DNA of 42,305 bases from contig NZ_LLXZ01000227.1 in NCBI RefSeq assembly GCF_001440395.1, positions 30,513 to 72,817 on the forward strand. The letters run 5' to 3'. The stretch comes from Bradyrhizobium jicamae. Lineage in GTDB: Bacteria > Pseudomonadota > Alphaproteobacteria > Rhizobiales > Xanthobacteraceae. How positions within the stretch are numbered: the first letter of the stretch is position 1; each line of letters begins with the position of its first letter. The notes under the pieces were generated by a model. The model did not search any database and was not told where the DNA came from. It worked only from the letters and a program-made list of their open reading frames with translations. Shown one piece after another: positions 7,656 through 15,714 of the stretch. The position numbers were made by a program, and so were the translations under genes.

Positions 7656-8681
7656 TCACGCCATCGCGCGCTGCGGCAACAACTCGGCGATCTGGATCGC
7701 GTTCAGAGCCGCGCCCTTCAGCAACTGGTCGGCCGAGACGAACATCGAGATCGAGTGGCCGCTAGCGTCGCTGAGGTCCTTCCTGATGCGGCCAACGAGG
7801 ACGTCATCCTGGCCGGAGGCATCGATCGGCATCGGGAAATAGTTCTTCGCCCGGTCGTCGACGATTCTGACGCCCGGTGCCTTCGACAGGATGGCGCGCA
7901 CGTCATCCTCGGTTATCGGGTTCTCGCACTCGAACGTGATCGCCTCGCAATGGGCGCGCAGCACCGGCACGCGGACGCAGGTGACGCCGATCGCGATCTT
8001 GTCGTCCTCGAAGATCTTGCGCGTCTCCTTGATCACCTTGGTCTCTTCGTCGTTGTAGCCGGTCTCGGGATCGATCGCCGTGTTGTGGCTGAACAGGTTG
8101 AAGGCGTAGGGGTGCTGGATCACCTTCGGCGAGAACGGCCGGCCGTCGAGATAAGCGCGGGTCGATTCCACCAGCTCCTGCATCACGGCGGCGCCGCCGC
8201 CGCTCGCCGCCTGATAGGTCGACAGGATGACGCGCTTGATGCGGTTGGCCTTGTGGATCGGCCACAGCGGCACCAGCGCCGTGATCGCCGAGCAGTTCGG
8301 AACGGCGATGATGCCGTTGTGCTCGCGGATGCGGGCCGCGTTGATCTCCGGGATCACCAGCGGCACGTTCGGGTCCATGCGGAAAGCCGAGGAATTGTCG
8401 ATCACGACCGCGCCGGCCCTGACGGCCGCAGGCGAGAACTTCCGGGAGGTGCCGGCACCCGCCGAGAACAGCGCGATGTCGACGCCCTCGAACGACTTCT
8501 CGGTGAGCTCCTCGATCACGATCTTCTCGCCGCGGAAATCGATGGTCTTGCCGGCCGAGCGGGCGCTGGCCAGCGCCTTCAGCTTGCGGACGGGGAAGCC
8601 GCGCCGATCCATGGTGGCGATGAATTCGGCGCCGACTGCGCCGGTCACGCCGGCAATGGCTACAACGGGTTCGTGGCTCAC
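7656..8681 (-). CDS. asd: Aspartate-semialdehyde dehydrogenase
   Basis: 341 residues from a GTG start at 8681, preceded by AGGAGG with an 8-nt gap; an upstream in-frame extension to 8717 lacks support. The N-terminus VVAIAGVTGAVGAEF binds NADP, and VPNCSAITALVPL carries the catalytic cysteine (Cys130). RVPVLRAHCEAIT matches the substrate-binding region. It reduces aspartyl phosphate to the semialdehyde, the branch point to lysine, threonine, methionine, isoleucine and diaminopimelate. A leader ORF and terminator between its promoter and start codon suggest attenuation control. Confidence 0.97.
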   Translation of the reverse strand: MSHEPVVAIAGVTGAVGAEFIATMDRRGFPVRKLKALASARSAGKTIDFRGEKIVIEELTEKSFEGVDIALFSAGAGTSRKFSPAAVRAGAVVIDNSSAFRMDPNVPLVIPEINAARIREHNGIIAVPNCSAITALVPLWPIHKANRIKRVILSTYQAASGGGAAVMQELVESTRAYLDGRPFSPKVIQHPYAFNLFSHNTAIDPETGYNDEETKVIKETRKIFEDDKIAIGVTCVRVPVLRAHCEAITFECENPITEDDVRAILSKAPGVRIVDDRAKNYFPMPIDASGQDDVLVGRIRKDLSDASGHSISMFVSADQLLKGAALNAIQIAELLPQRAMA

Positions 8682-8718
8682 GGGTCTATCCTCCTGGTTC
8701 GCGCATGTTGCGGGCAAT

Positions 8719-8749
8719 AAAAAAGCCCCGGTCCTTTTCAGGCGGGGCT
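8719..8749 (-). terminator. Intrinsic terminator in the asd leader (attenuator)
   Basis: Read leftward: AGCCCCG (8749-8743), then CCT-GAAA-AGG, AC, CGGGGCT (8730-8724), then a run of six T (8724-8719). The GNRA loop and T-run make a strong intrinsic terminator. It lies 25 bp downstream of the leader ORF stop and 37 bp before the asd start, so asd transcription must read through it. Confidence 0.85.
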
Positions 8750-8774
8750 CGGTTTGGATGATGCGGTCGTTCGA

Positions 8775-8846
8775 CTACGCGCGCACGGCTCCCCAGCCCC
8801 CGAAGGGTGCTTTGGTTTTCGTGGTCGCTTTGGTCGAGATCATCAT
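8775..8846 (-). CDS. Predicted asd leader peptide (23 aa)
   Basis: The ORF encodes MMISTKATTKTK followed by APFGGWGAVRA. Ten of the first twelve codons are Met, Ile, Thr or Lys, exactly the amino acids made from aspartate semialdehyde. The Thr/Lys cluster is followed at once by AGCACCC (8811-8805), which can pair with GGGGGCT (8801-8795); that same segment can instead pair with AGCCCC of the terminator 5' arm (8749-8744). This gives the 1:2, 2:3, 3:4 scheme of ribosome-mediated attenuation. There is no ribosome site, but the promoter places the mRNA start at or within about 2 nt of the AUG, so translation is probably leaderless. A second ATG (8843) is adjacent. Confidence 0.7.
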   Translation of the reverse strand: MMISTKATTKTKAPFGGWGAVRA

Positions 8847-8854
8847 GGCGCGGA

Positions 8855-8883
8855 CTTATGCGGCAGCTTTGAGCGGCCGTCAA
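8855..8883 (-). promoter_or_regulatory. asd leader promoter
   Basis: TTGACG (8883-8878), 17-nt spacer, CATAAG (8860-8855), reading leftward. A start point 7-9 nt after the -10 box would be at about 8848-8846, where the leader ATG begins. Both boxes match sigma-70-type consensus well for an alphaproteobacterium. Confidence 0.7.
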
Positions 8884-8920
8884 CGGGGTTTTAGTCTGAT
8901 CCGGGCTGCCAAAAGGCCAG

Positions 8921-9526
8921 TCACCGACGCCTTGCGGCGCCAGGAGGTTCGAGAACCACCGCCTTCAGGTCGTTGCCGCTCATGACGACGATCGCAAAAT
9001 TCAGCCGGCCGCGTTCGCGGATCAGGCCGCCGCTGATGGCCTTGCCCGCCGCCGCATGCTCGGCCACCCGAACGGCATCCGCCAGGCCGTGCCGAACCGT
9101 CTTGAGCGCAACGAGGTTGCTGCGGTCGTTCGCGTCGAACTCCTTCAGGGGCAGGGCGGCTTCGCCGCCGACGGGCTTGCCCGTTGCGGCGTCGATAGCG
9201 TGGTGCCAGATGCGGTCTTTGTGCAGCGTCTTTACCCGATAGACCGGTGCCTCCGGCGCGCCGTCGAAGCTGACGTCGGCGGTGGTTGCGCCGGCATGCA
9301 AGGCTTCGGCGATAGCCATCGCCTGGCTCAGCGAGACTGCCGATCCGCGGAAAAGCTCGAGCTCACGGTTGATCGCCCGCTGGTCGGACGCGGCGCTATC
9401 GTCGGTCTCATTGCGGAGCGAGGTCGGCTCGTCGGCCGACGACGCCATGGCATAGATCGGGGCAGGGAGAATGATCGCCAGCAGGGCGACTGCAAGCAAT
9501 GGTCTCCAACATCGGGGCACACGCAT
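8921..9526 (-). CDS. PepSY-domain exported protein
   Basis: 201 residues with a signal peptide (RPLLAVALLAIILPAPIYAM) and one or two PepSY-like regions: LSQAMAIAEALHAGATTADVSFDG..PVYRVKTLHKDRIWHHAIDAATGKPVG and a second helix-strand unit LADAVRVAEHAAAGKAISG. PepSY domains sit outside the cytoplasmic membrane and may inhibit proteases or bind ligands. ATG 9526 has GGAG 11 nt upstream. The promoter 200 bp upstream overlaps a TetR-type operator shared with the patatin gene. Confidence 0.8.
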   Translation of the reverse strand: MRVPRCWRPLLAVALLAIILPAPIYAMASSADEPTSLRNETDDSAASDQRAINRELELFRGSAVSLSQAMAIAEALHAGATTADVSFDGAPEAPVYRVKTLHKDRIWHHAIDAATGKPVGGEAALPLKEFDANDRSNLVALKTVRHGLADAVRVAEHAAAGKAISGGLIRERGRLNFAIVVMSGNDLKAVVLEPPGAARRR

Positions 9527-9720
9527 GTTTGCAAGTCTCCGTGCTTGAGCCTGTCTCTCTGCCGGCGGAGGGCGGGATCGTCTCGAAGAAGCGCGGCCGA
9601 CCCCTTGGAGGTATATGGGTCGGCCGCGGAACGTCGCAAACGGGGACCGCCGTTTGCGGCGATCGAAGCGGCGCGAGCCCTGCCGGGACTGGTAAGCAGG
9701 AACTCCCGCTACTTCACTTA

Positions 9721-9756
9721 TAATAAAACCATACCGTTTCGTTTTATTACGGTCAA
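9721..9756 (-). promoter_or_regulatory. Promoter with 27-bp TetR-type operator O1
   Basis: AATAAAAC (9722-9729), 11-nt core, GTTTTATT (9741-9748), extended by one more pair at 9721/9749. The leftward promoter TTGACC (9756-9751), 17-nt spacer, TATGGT (9733-9728) overlaps it, so a bound repressor would block RNA polymerase. The operator matches O2 at 11926-11952 in both arms and most of the core. Confidence 0.7.
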
Positions 9757-9805
9757 GGATGCATCCCGCCCGTACCGCATCTGAAACGCCGTTCTCACGG
9801 AATTG

Positions 9806-10582
9806 TCAGCGGGAGGGACGTCGCCGGATGGTTCCCTTGGGATTGGGCTGGACGCGGCTCGGTGGCCCGAGCGCGCCGGCCAGGAACAGCCTGATCGCCA
9901 GCCGCATCCGCTTTTCGGCGGACTTCATCTCGAGCGGCGTTCCGAACGTCGCCATCCGGTGGGTGTGGCCGACGACCACGTCGAGAAAGACCTCGGCCGC
10001 GATGCCGGTATCCTCGACGTCCATGGCGCCCTGGGCGACCAGATGATCGAAGAAGCGCGCGGTCGTTGAAACGGCTTTCAACCAGCCCTCTTCCTTGCCG
10101 AGTTTGGCGATGTCGGGAAAGTTGATGGCCTGCGACGTCATCATGCGGCTGAATGCGACGGCATCGGGCCCGCAGGTGAACATCAGCATCTCACGCCCGA
10201 CCTCTATCAGCCGCTGCTCGACTGAAATGTCCGAGGGCCGCGTCAGCTGCATTTCCGCTGCTTCGGCAAGCGGGGCAAGCCAGCGGTCGATCTCGCGCCT
10301 CAGCACCTCCGCAAACAGGCCGCGCTTGTCACCGTAGCGCGCATAGACGGTAGGCTTGCTGACCCGGGCCGCTTCGGCCACCGCATCAAGCGAGGTCGCG
10401 TCATAGCCCCGGTCCAGGAAAAGACGGGTGGCAACCTCGATCAGCCGCTGGTCGCGCTCGATGGCAGCGCTCTTTGTCGGCCGGCCGCCGCGCGACTTCG
10501 GGACGTCCCGTTTCGCCGGTCTGGCCTTGGTCGCAGTCAATCCCATGCCCAATGATTCCTGCCCCGTCGCGATATTGTTCAT
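9806..10582 (-). CDS. TetR/AcrR family regulator
   Basis: 258 residues. A basic N-terminal tail (KSRGGRPTKSAA) is followed by the TetR helix-turn-helix (about residues 45-90): IEVATRLFLDRGYDATSLDAVAEAARVSKPTVYARYGDKRGLF. The C-terminal part, with FSRMMTSQAINFPDIAKL, resembles the AefR-like C-terminal domain group. ATG 10582 and ATG 10546 are both possible; only the latter has an AGGA upstream. No operator lies at its own start, but two near-identical ones lie upstream of the PepSY and patatin genes that flank it. Confidence 0.92.
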   Translation of the reverse strand: MNNIATGQESLGMGLTATKARPAKRDVPKSRGGRPTKSAAIERDQRLIEVATRLFLDRGYDATSLDAVAEAARVSKPTVYARYGDKRGLFAEVLRREIDRWLAPLAEAAEMQLTRPSDISVEQRLIEVGREMLMFTCGPDAVAFSRMMTSQAINFPDIAKLGKEEGWLKAVSTTARFFDHLVAQGAMDVEDTGIAAEVFLDVVVGHTHRMATFGTPLEMKSAEKRMRLAIRLFLAGALGPPSRVQPNPKGTIRRRPSR

Positions 10583-10676
10583 TGCTCTATAACGCGCAGC
10601 AAGAGGGGCGTCATGGCGAATCTGGCCGAATTGGCCATATCGTCAACGGTTTGGGCAGGTCGTCGTTCCGGGTGGC

Positions 10677-11855
10677 TCACGGCAACGTCGAGGTCCAGGC
10701 GTGACCCGACGCAGCCTTCTCATAGCCATGCTGATAGAGGGCGCGCATATAGCCGGTGTCGAAGCCCTCTTTGGGCGACGCGGGATAGTCGCGCTCGATA
10801 TAGGACAGGTGAAAACCCCACCGATTGCGCTTGGCGAAATCGTAGGTCGAGAAGATCACCGACCGCGTCTGGGACTGGGTGATCGACGACAGGCTGCGCG
10901 AGGCGACATCGAGCGTGCTGTTGGACACGAGTTCAAACGTTCGTTCGAGCTTCTTGTTGACGAGGATGTAGATATTCATCCGGCTGTTTCCGGGCAGGCG
11001 GCCCTGGAAGAGCAGGGCATCCGGCAGCGTCAGGACCGGAGCGGTCACGCCGCCGTCGACATGCATCTCCTCGAAGCTGCGGCCCTGGCCCCCGGCCTTG
11101 ATCAGGATGGGCGGGAAAACCAGGGGAATGCTGGCGGAGGCCGCCATCACGTCGCGAAACAGGTGCAGCGCCTCGGGCGAACCGACGGCGGCGATTTTCC
11201 CCATGTCCCAGACCACCGTGCGCTGGGTATCGAGATCGGTCGTCACCACGAGCAGTTTTCGACCCCTGGCGTTTTCGCGGGCGACAGCGGCCAGAATCTC
11301 CGGCCCGACATAGCGGGCCACCAGCTCGCGCAGCCGCTTGTTGCCGAACAGGCCGGAGCCGAACAGCACGCGGATGATGCTGGGATCATCGAGCAGGCTC
11401 TCCGCGATGCCGCTGGTATAGACCTCCTTCAGCGTGTCGTCATATTGCGACCCGAGAAACGCAAACGGCGCAATCAGGCCGCCGGTGCTGACGCCCGAGA
11501 CCACCGAGAAGGTCGGGCGGTTTCCGGCCGCGGTCCAGCCGTTCAACACGCCCACGCCATAGGCGCCATCGGCGCCGCCGCCGGAAAGCGCGAGATAGGT
11601 CCTGGTCGAGGAGCGATCTTCTTTCTCGAAACGGAATTTCGTCACGGGCTCATCGGCGTAGCGACGCAGGCCGTCGATGTCGAGCACGCGGGAGCCAGCG
11701 GCATCCGCAGCGCTGTAGGGCGTCCGCGGCAGGGACGTGCAGGCGGCCATCGCGAGGCCGCACAGCAGGACGGCCGACTTAAGCAGGCGTGAGCCTGTCC
11801 TCCTGATCCGGCTGTCGGAGAGGATTGATCCAGTCAGAAAAGAGAGGGAGGGCAT
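10677..11855 (-). CDS. Patatin-like phospholipase, lipoprotein
   Basis: 392 residues. A lipobox, LAMAAC with Cys39, predicts a lipid-anchored exported protein after a long basic leader. The patatin signature is complete: oxyanion loop SGGGADGAYG (91-100), nucleophile GVSTG (Ser123) and the Asp of DGG (267-269). Such enzymes hydrolyse acyl esters of phospholipids. No ribosome site precedes ATG 11855. Operator O2, 71 bp upstream, suggests repression by the neighbouring TetR protein. Confidence 0.9.
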   Translation of the reverse strand: MPSLSFLTGSILSDSRIRRTGSRLLKSAVLLCGLAMAACTSLPRTPYSAADAAGSRVLDIDGLRRYADEPVTKFRFEKEDRSSTRTYLALSGGGADGAYGVGVLNGWTAAGNRPTFSVVSGVSTGGLIAPFAFLGSQYDDTLKEVYTSGIAESLLDDPSIIRVLFGSGLFGNKRLRELVARYVGPEILAAVARENARGRKLLVVTTDLDTQRTVVWDMGKIAAVGSPEALHLFRDVMAASASIPLVFPPILIKAGGQGRSFEEMHVDGGVTAPVLTLPDALLFQGRLPGNSRMNIYILVNKKLERTFELVSNSTLDVASRSLSSITQSQTRSVIFSTYDFAKRNRWGFHLSYIERDYPASPKEGFDTGYMRALYQHGYEKAASGHAWTSTLP

Positions 11856-11925
11856 TCGCCGTCAGTCACCGCACGCGCTACCGGCCCGCCGCCAGCCTCA
11901 TCGCCAGTGGGGTCCTGTCCTGTCC

Positions 11926-11958
11926 AATAAAACTATACGGTATCGTTTTATTTGGCAA
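11926..11958 (-). promoter_or_regulatory. Promoter with 27-bp TetR-type operator O2
   Basis: AATAAAAC (11926-11933), 11-nt core, GTTTTATT (11945-11952). A leftward TATAGT (11937-11932) and TTGCCA (11958-11953) give a promoter-like pair with a short 15-nt spacer overlapping the site. Arms are identical to O1 at 9722-9748. Confidence 0.65.
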
Positions 11959-12032
11959 GGGGAAGTCAAGGCGGCAAAGGCGCCAGAAAATGCTGGCCGT
12001 TGCGGCACCTGCGTATCGGGATTCTCACCCGC

Positions 12033-12055
12033 ACCCGGGCGCCGGGCGCCCGGGT
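12033..12055. terminator. 11-bp GC hairpin after the peroxidase gene
   Basis: ACCCGGGCGCC (12033-12043) pairs perfectly with GGCGCCCGGGT (12045-12055) about one base. It lies 11 bp beyond the peroxidase stop. No T-run, so it may stop transcription with Rho or protect the mRNA end. Confidence 0.5.
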
Positions 12056-12066
12056 ACGGAAGCGGA

Positions 12067-15000
12067 TCAATGCTGCGGTCTGGTCAGGAAGGAATCCTGA
12101 CCCCTGGTGGCGGCATTCGACCCGGTCGCCACGATCTGACCGGGATCGACCCGGCCGGGGTTGCCGGCCAGATACTGGTTCAGCAGCGCAAAGCTGTGAT
12201 TTGCCAGGGACGATGCGGTCGAGCCGTTCGCAGGCGGGGTAGCCGATCCCTGAACTGCCGGGCCTCCCGCGCTCGTGCCGGTCGCGAGCGTCTGACCGCT
12301 GGTGACCGAGTCGCGAAACTCCTCTCGCCATCCAAAGCGCTGGTCACACCCTGAGGTGGTCGCCCCGTCTGCCGAAATCGTCCGATCGGCAAATTGCAGG
12401 CGTTCGATATTTTGCAGCGTGTCCGTGCCATCGGTACCGACTTTGTCGGTGACGGTGATTGACCCATCGGCATTGTGAGTGATCGTGTAGTTCTTTGCCT
12501 TGCCCGAGAATACGGCCGTGTCCGTGTCCGGGAGCGGCTCGCCGAACGGATTGCCGTTATCACCGGTCAGGTGATCGTCGCCTTCGCCGCCCTTCATCCA
12601 GTCATCGCCCTCGTTCCCCAGTAGCTCGTCGTTGCCGGCGCCTCCCAGTATCTGGTCATTGTCGAGGCCCCCGAAGACCTCGTCGTCGCCATCGCCGGCC
12701 TCGATGCGGTCGCGCCCCTCCAGGCCGACCAGCAGATCAGAACCCGCGCCGCCCCATACCTTGTCGTTTCCGGCGGCGCCGTTAACGAAGTCGTCGCCGT
12801 CGCCGCCCGTCAGGTGGTCATTGCCGTCGCCACCGATCACGGAATCGTTGCCGAGGGCGCCGTCGAGGACATCGTCGCCACCGTCGCCCCAGAGCGTATC
12901 GTCCCCGGCGCCGGACTGAATCCTGTCCGTCCGATCGGTGCCGCCGATCACGACGTGATCGTCGCCAAGAAACGCCAGCTTGCCTCCATGCTTGCTCACC
13001 AATGGATTTCCGGCCGCGTCGACCGGATAGGTCGACTTGTCGCCGGCTTCGATCGTGTAGGTGGGCGCCGAGAAGACGTCGAAGGGAAGGTGAGTGGTGC
13101 CAGTGTTGCGCATCACCAGCTCGGAGAATGAGGTGCCCTCGAGCTGATTCAGGAAATTCGTACCTTCCAGCCGCGACAGGTAGTAAAAGCGGTCACCATT
13201 CTGCAGATTTTCCATCTGGGTCTCGAAGACGAAGTTGAAGGTCGAGCCCAGCAGCCCGCCCGACGCCAGCGGCTTCTCCGCCAGGCCTCCGATCCACAGA
13301 TCAACGTCATTGAGACCCGTCTCGACACCGGCGAAGGCTCCAGTGCCGTTGAGAAAATCGGTGTCCGGGCCAACGGTCTCGTCTACCGCCGTGGTCGGGT
13401 CATCCGCCGTCCCATAGACGAGGGTGACGGCAGCGGCGCGTTTCTCCGCCACCGTGGCGGCAGCAGCGAGCAGCGGATGAACGCCGTACGCGGCAATGAA
13501 GTTGACAAGAGACTCCTTGTGCTTGATGCCGTTGCCGAACTCCGCCCAGCTCGCATATGGCTTGAGATCGGGATCTCCGGTTTTTGCGTAAAACTGCTCG
13601 CGGACATCGTTGAGCGGTGCCACGCCGGTGTCACGGCCGCGCGCGAGGTTGATTGTCGCAAGGTCCAGAGGCAGACCGAGAAGGTTGTTACGCAGCGCAT
13701 CGGTAACGAATTCGTCGACGCCGTTGGCGACCTCGTTTGTTGCTCCGCGCACAATCTCCGCTGCCGCATCGCCGTCGGCGCCACGCTCCGCATAGGCGAG
13801 CGGGTTGAGGAAGGCGTCAATCAGGCTGAGCTGCTGATCGCCCGCCACCTCGGTATTGGCGTCGACCACGTTGCCGTCGGCATCGATACGGTCAACGGTC
13901 TCGCGCAGCAGCGAGTGCCCGAACCGATAGACCGTGTGCGCGAACTCGGCCACGATCGCGGGATCGATGGTAACGTCGTGCGCCTCGAATTCATCGATGT
14001 TCGGCTGGATGCTGCGTGCAAAGTCCTCGAAGACGAGATGCTGGTATTGCATCTCGGTCGCAAATCTGCCGGCCTGGAACAGGTACTCGCCATTCCACTC
14101 ATTGTCCTGGATGCCGTCGGATATATCCGCCCCCGGCTTCAGCCACTGGCTGACGAATGCAGGATCATTGTCTGCTTCGGCCAGGATCACTTCCTTCAGG
14201 TGCCCGATCAGCCGGTTGTGCTCCGCATGGAAAACGTGATGAACGGCGGTCAGGCCGATATTCTCATTCCCGCGTCCGTCGCCGGTGATGTAGTGGGCAT
14301 CGAGCAGCTCATTGTCGTAGTTGCCGCTGGTATCCGATCCATCAAGGTTCGAGAGACTGACCTCCGTGTCGCCGTCCGCGACCTTGTCGGTCGGAACGGC
14401 ATCATGGGCAATGTCGTTCAGAAAGGCGTGTCCGGTGAGAACCGCCCCGGTGGTGCTGACGGGATTGGCGGGGTTGCCTTCCGTCAGGACGTCGTCGGGC
14501 GTGCCCGCAATGCCGTCAGCGCCGGGCATCACGAGTTGGGCGTATCCATGAGCTCCGGGCAGGAAGCGCCCATAAGCGTCGGTTGCCAGCAAGGGGATGT
14601 TGGTGACATCGGCATCGGTCAGGTCGATGCCGAGCAGCTGCCGCGCTTGCGCCTTGACGTCAGCCCATGTCGCCAGGCCGCCGTCGGCGCCTTCGAGCAG
14701 ACGCCCGGTTGCCACCGGATGGCCGTTGGCGTCAAGCGCGTACTCGCGCAGAAAAACCTGGTGTGACGGATGCGATGTGTACGTCTGGTTCTGATCGATG
14801 AACGGCGTCGTCTGGTTGGTGTGCTCGTGGATATCGTCCGAAGTCCCAACGACTCCGTCTGCGCCGGCCTGGTTGGTCGCACGCGTCAACACCATGAAAT
14901 TGGTCGGGCTGCCTTCAACGTAGAGAGGGTCGTCCGGCTGCAGCGGGATGAACACGGTACCGCTGTCGCCCTTGTTCACCAGATCCAGGCCATGGTCGAA

Positions 15001-15408
15001 GAACTGGCCGAACAACGTGAACCACTGATTGAACGGCGCCGCGCCATCGGGATTCACGTTCGGAATAACCCCGTCGCCATCACTGTCGACTGCGGCGGCC
15101 GCCGGGTTGCTGTTCGCATTCTGGTCTACAATCAGATTGCTGATGATCCGCGGTTGGGCGTCGATCACTGTGCCGGTGGTCTGGGCGTAGGACGTCGCTG
15201 AGTCCGCTTCGCGGAACATTGGATCGGTCATCCGCGGGAACACCCGATCCGCGGCGCCGAACTCCGACTGGCCTGGCACCACGCTGTTGTTCGTGCCGTC
15301 AACCGTCCGCAGCCCGAACGGAAGGGAAGGGTTCTCCAAAGGTGCGCCGGTTTCGGCGGATCGAATTTGCGCGAGAATGAAATCGAGGTCTGATCGAATG
15401 AGTTGCAT
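12067..15408 (-). CDS. Animal-type haem peroxidase with RTX calcium-binding repeats
   Basis: 1113 residues from ATG 15408 (AGGGAGA 5 nt upstream). Peroxidase hallmarks: QFFDHGLD with distal His139, FHAEHNRL (393-400), YRFGHSLLRE with proximal His498, and LARGRDTGVAPL (588-599). From about 830 to 950 there are glycine-aspartate nonapeptide repeats (GGxGNDxLxG), which bind calcium and mark type I secretion. A domain with ITHNADGSITVTD and IERLQFAD follows, then an unusual tail of roughly 100 residues. Likely a secreted peroxidase; the substrate is unknown. No signal peptide and no type I exporter genes are nearby. The open frame extends to 15906, but that part is antisense to tgt. Confidence 0.93.
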   Translation of the reverse strand: MQLIRSDLDFILAQIRSAETGAPLENPSLPFGLRTVDGTNNSVVPGQSEFGAADRVFPRMTDPMFREADSATSYAQTTGTVIDAQPRIISNLIVDQNANSNPAAAAVDSDGDGVIPNVNPDGAAPFNQWFTLFGQFFDHGLDLVNKGDSGTVFIPLQPDDPLYVEGSPTNFMVLTRATNQAGADGVVGTSDDIHEHTNQTTPFIDQNQTYTSHPSHQVFLREYALDANGHPVATGRLLEGADGGLATWADVKAQARQLLGIDLTDADVTNIPLLATDAYGRFLPGAHGYAQLVMPGADGIAGTPDDVLTEGNPANPVSTTGAVLTGHAFLNDIAHDAVPTDKVADGDTEVSLSNLDGSDTSGNYDNELLDAHYITGDGRGNENIGLTAVHHVFHAEHNRLIGHLKEVILAEADNDPAFVSQWLKPGADISDGIQDNEWNGEYLFQAGRFATEMQYQHLVFEDFARSIQPNIDEFEAHDVTIDPAIVAEFAHTVYRFGHSLLRETVDRIDADGNVVDANTEVAGDQQLSLIDAFLNPLAYAERGADGDAAAEIVRGATNEVANGVDEFVTDALRNNLLGLPLDLATINLARGRDTGVAPLNDVREQFYAKTGDPDLKPYASWAEFGNGIKHKESLVNFIAAYGVHPLLAAAATVAEKRAAAVTLVYGTADDPTTAVDETVGPDTDFLNGTGAFAGVETGLNDVDLWIGGLAEKPLASGGLLGSTFNFVFETQMENLQNGDRFYYLSRLEGTNFLNQLEGTSFSELVMRNTGTTHLPFDVFSAPTYTIEAGDKSTYPVDAAGNPLVSKHGGKLAFLGDDHVVIGGTDRTDRIQSGAGDDTLWGDGGDDVLDGALGNDSVIGGDGNDHLTGGDGDDFVNGAAGNDKVWGGAGSDLLVGLEGRDRIEAGDGDDEVFGGLDNDQILGGAGNDELLGNEGDDWMKGGEGDDHLTGDNGNPFGEPLPDTDTAVFSGKAKNYTITHNADGSITVTDKVGTDGTDTLQNIERLQFADRTISADGATTSGCDQRFGWREEFRDSVTSGQTLATGTSAGGPAVQGSATPPANGSTASSLANHSFALLNQYLAGNPGRVDPGQIVATGSNAATRGQDSFLTRPQH

Positions 15409-15714
15409 GTCCGTCTCCCTGATTTCCGAGTTTTGGAACTCCGGACGCCTCTGCGAACGCATGCAGTCTGGAGATCGGGAGCCCACTCTGTGGCGCTTTA
15501 GCGATGAGAATGCGAAAGTATGAAAGCATTGTCGCGCGCAGGCAGTCACATATTTGGCCGCAACCGACGCCGGTGCGATCCGCAACAACTGAGGCAAAGT
15601 GCCGAGTTTTATCCAATAGCGGGGGAGCCCGCGTGCTTCCGTGTTGGGGCACCAAGCGTCAGATTTCATCCACTGGGCGGTTGATTGACCGTTCCCGGCG
15701 CGCAATAAGGCGCC
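15409..15714. other. Divergent intergenic region, peroxidase/tgt
   Basis: 306 bp without a gene. An imperfect inverted repeat, CTCCGGAC (15439-15446) and GTCTGGAG (15466-15473), lies 31 bp upstream of the peroxidase start and could be a leader hairpin or binding site. I see no clear promoter boxes for tgt. Confidence 0.4.

Noticed and set aside
7602..8720. 372-codon open frame on the plus strand
   Set aside because: Antisense to asd; composition of a reverse-complement shadow.
13477..14766. 429-codon open frame on the plus strand
   Set aside because: Antisense to the haem peroxidase, whose motifs are unmistakable.
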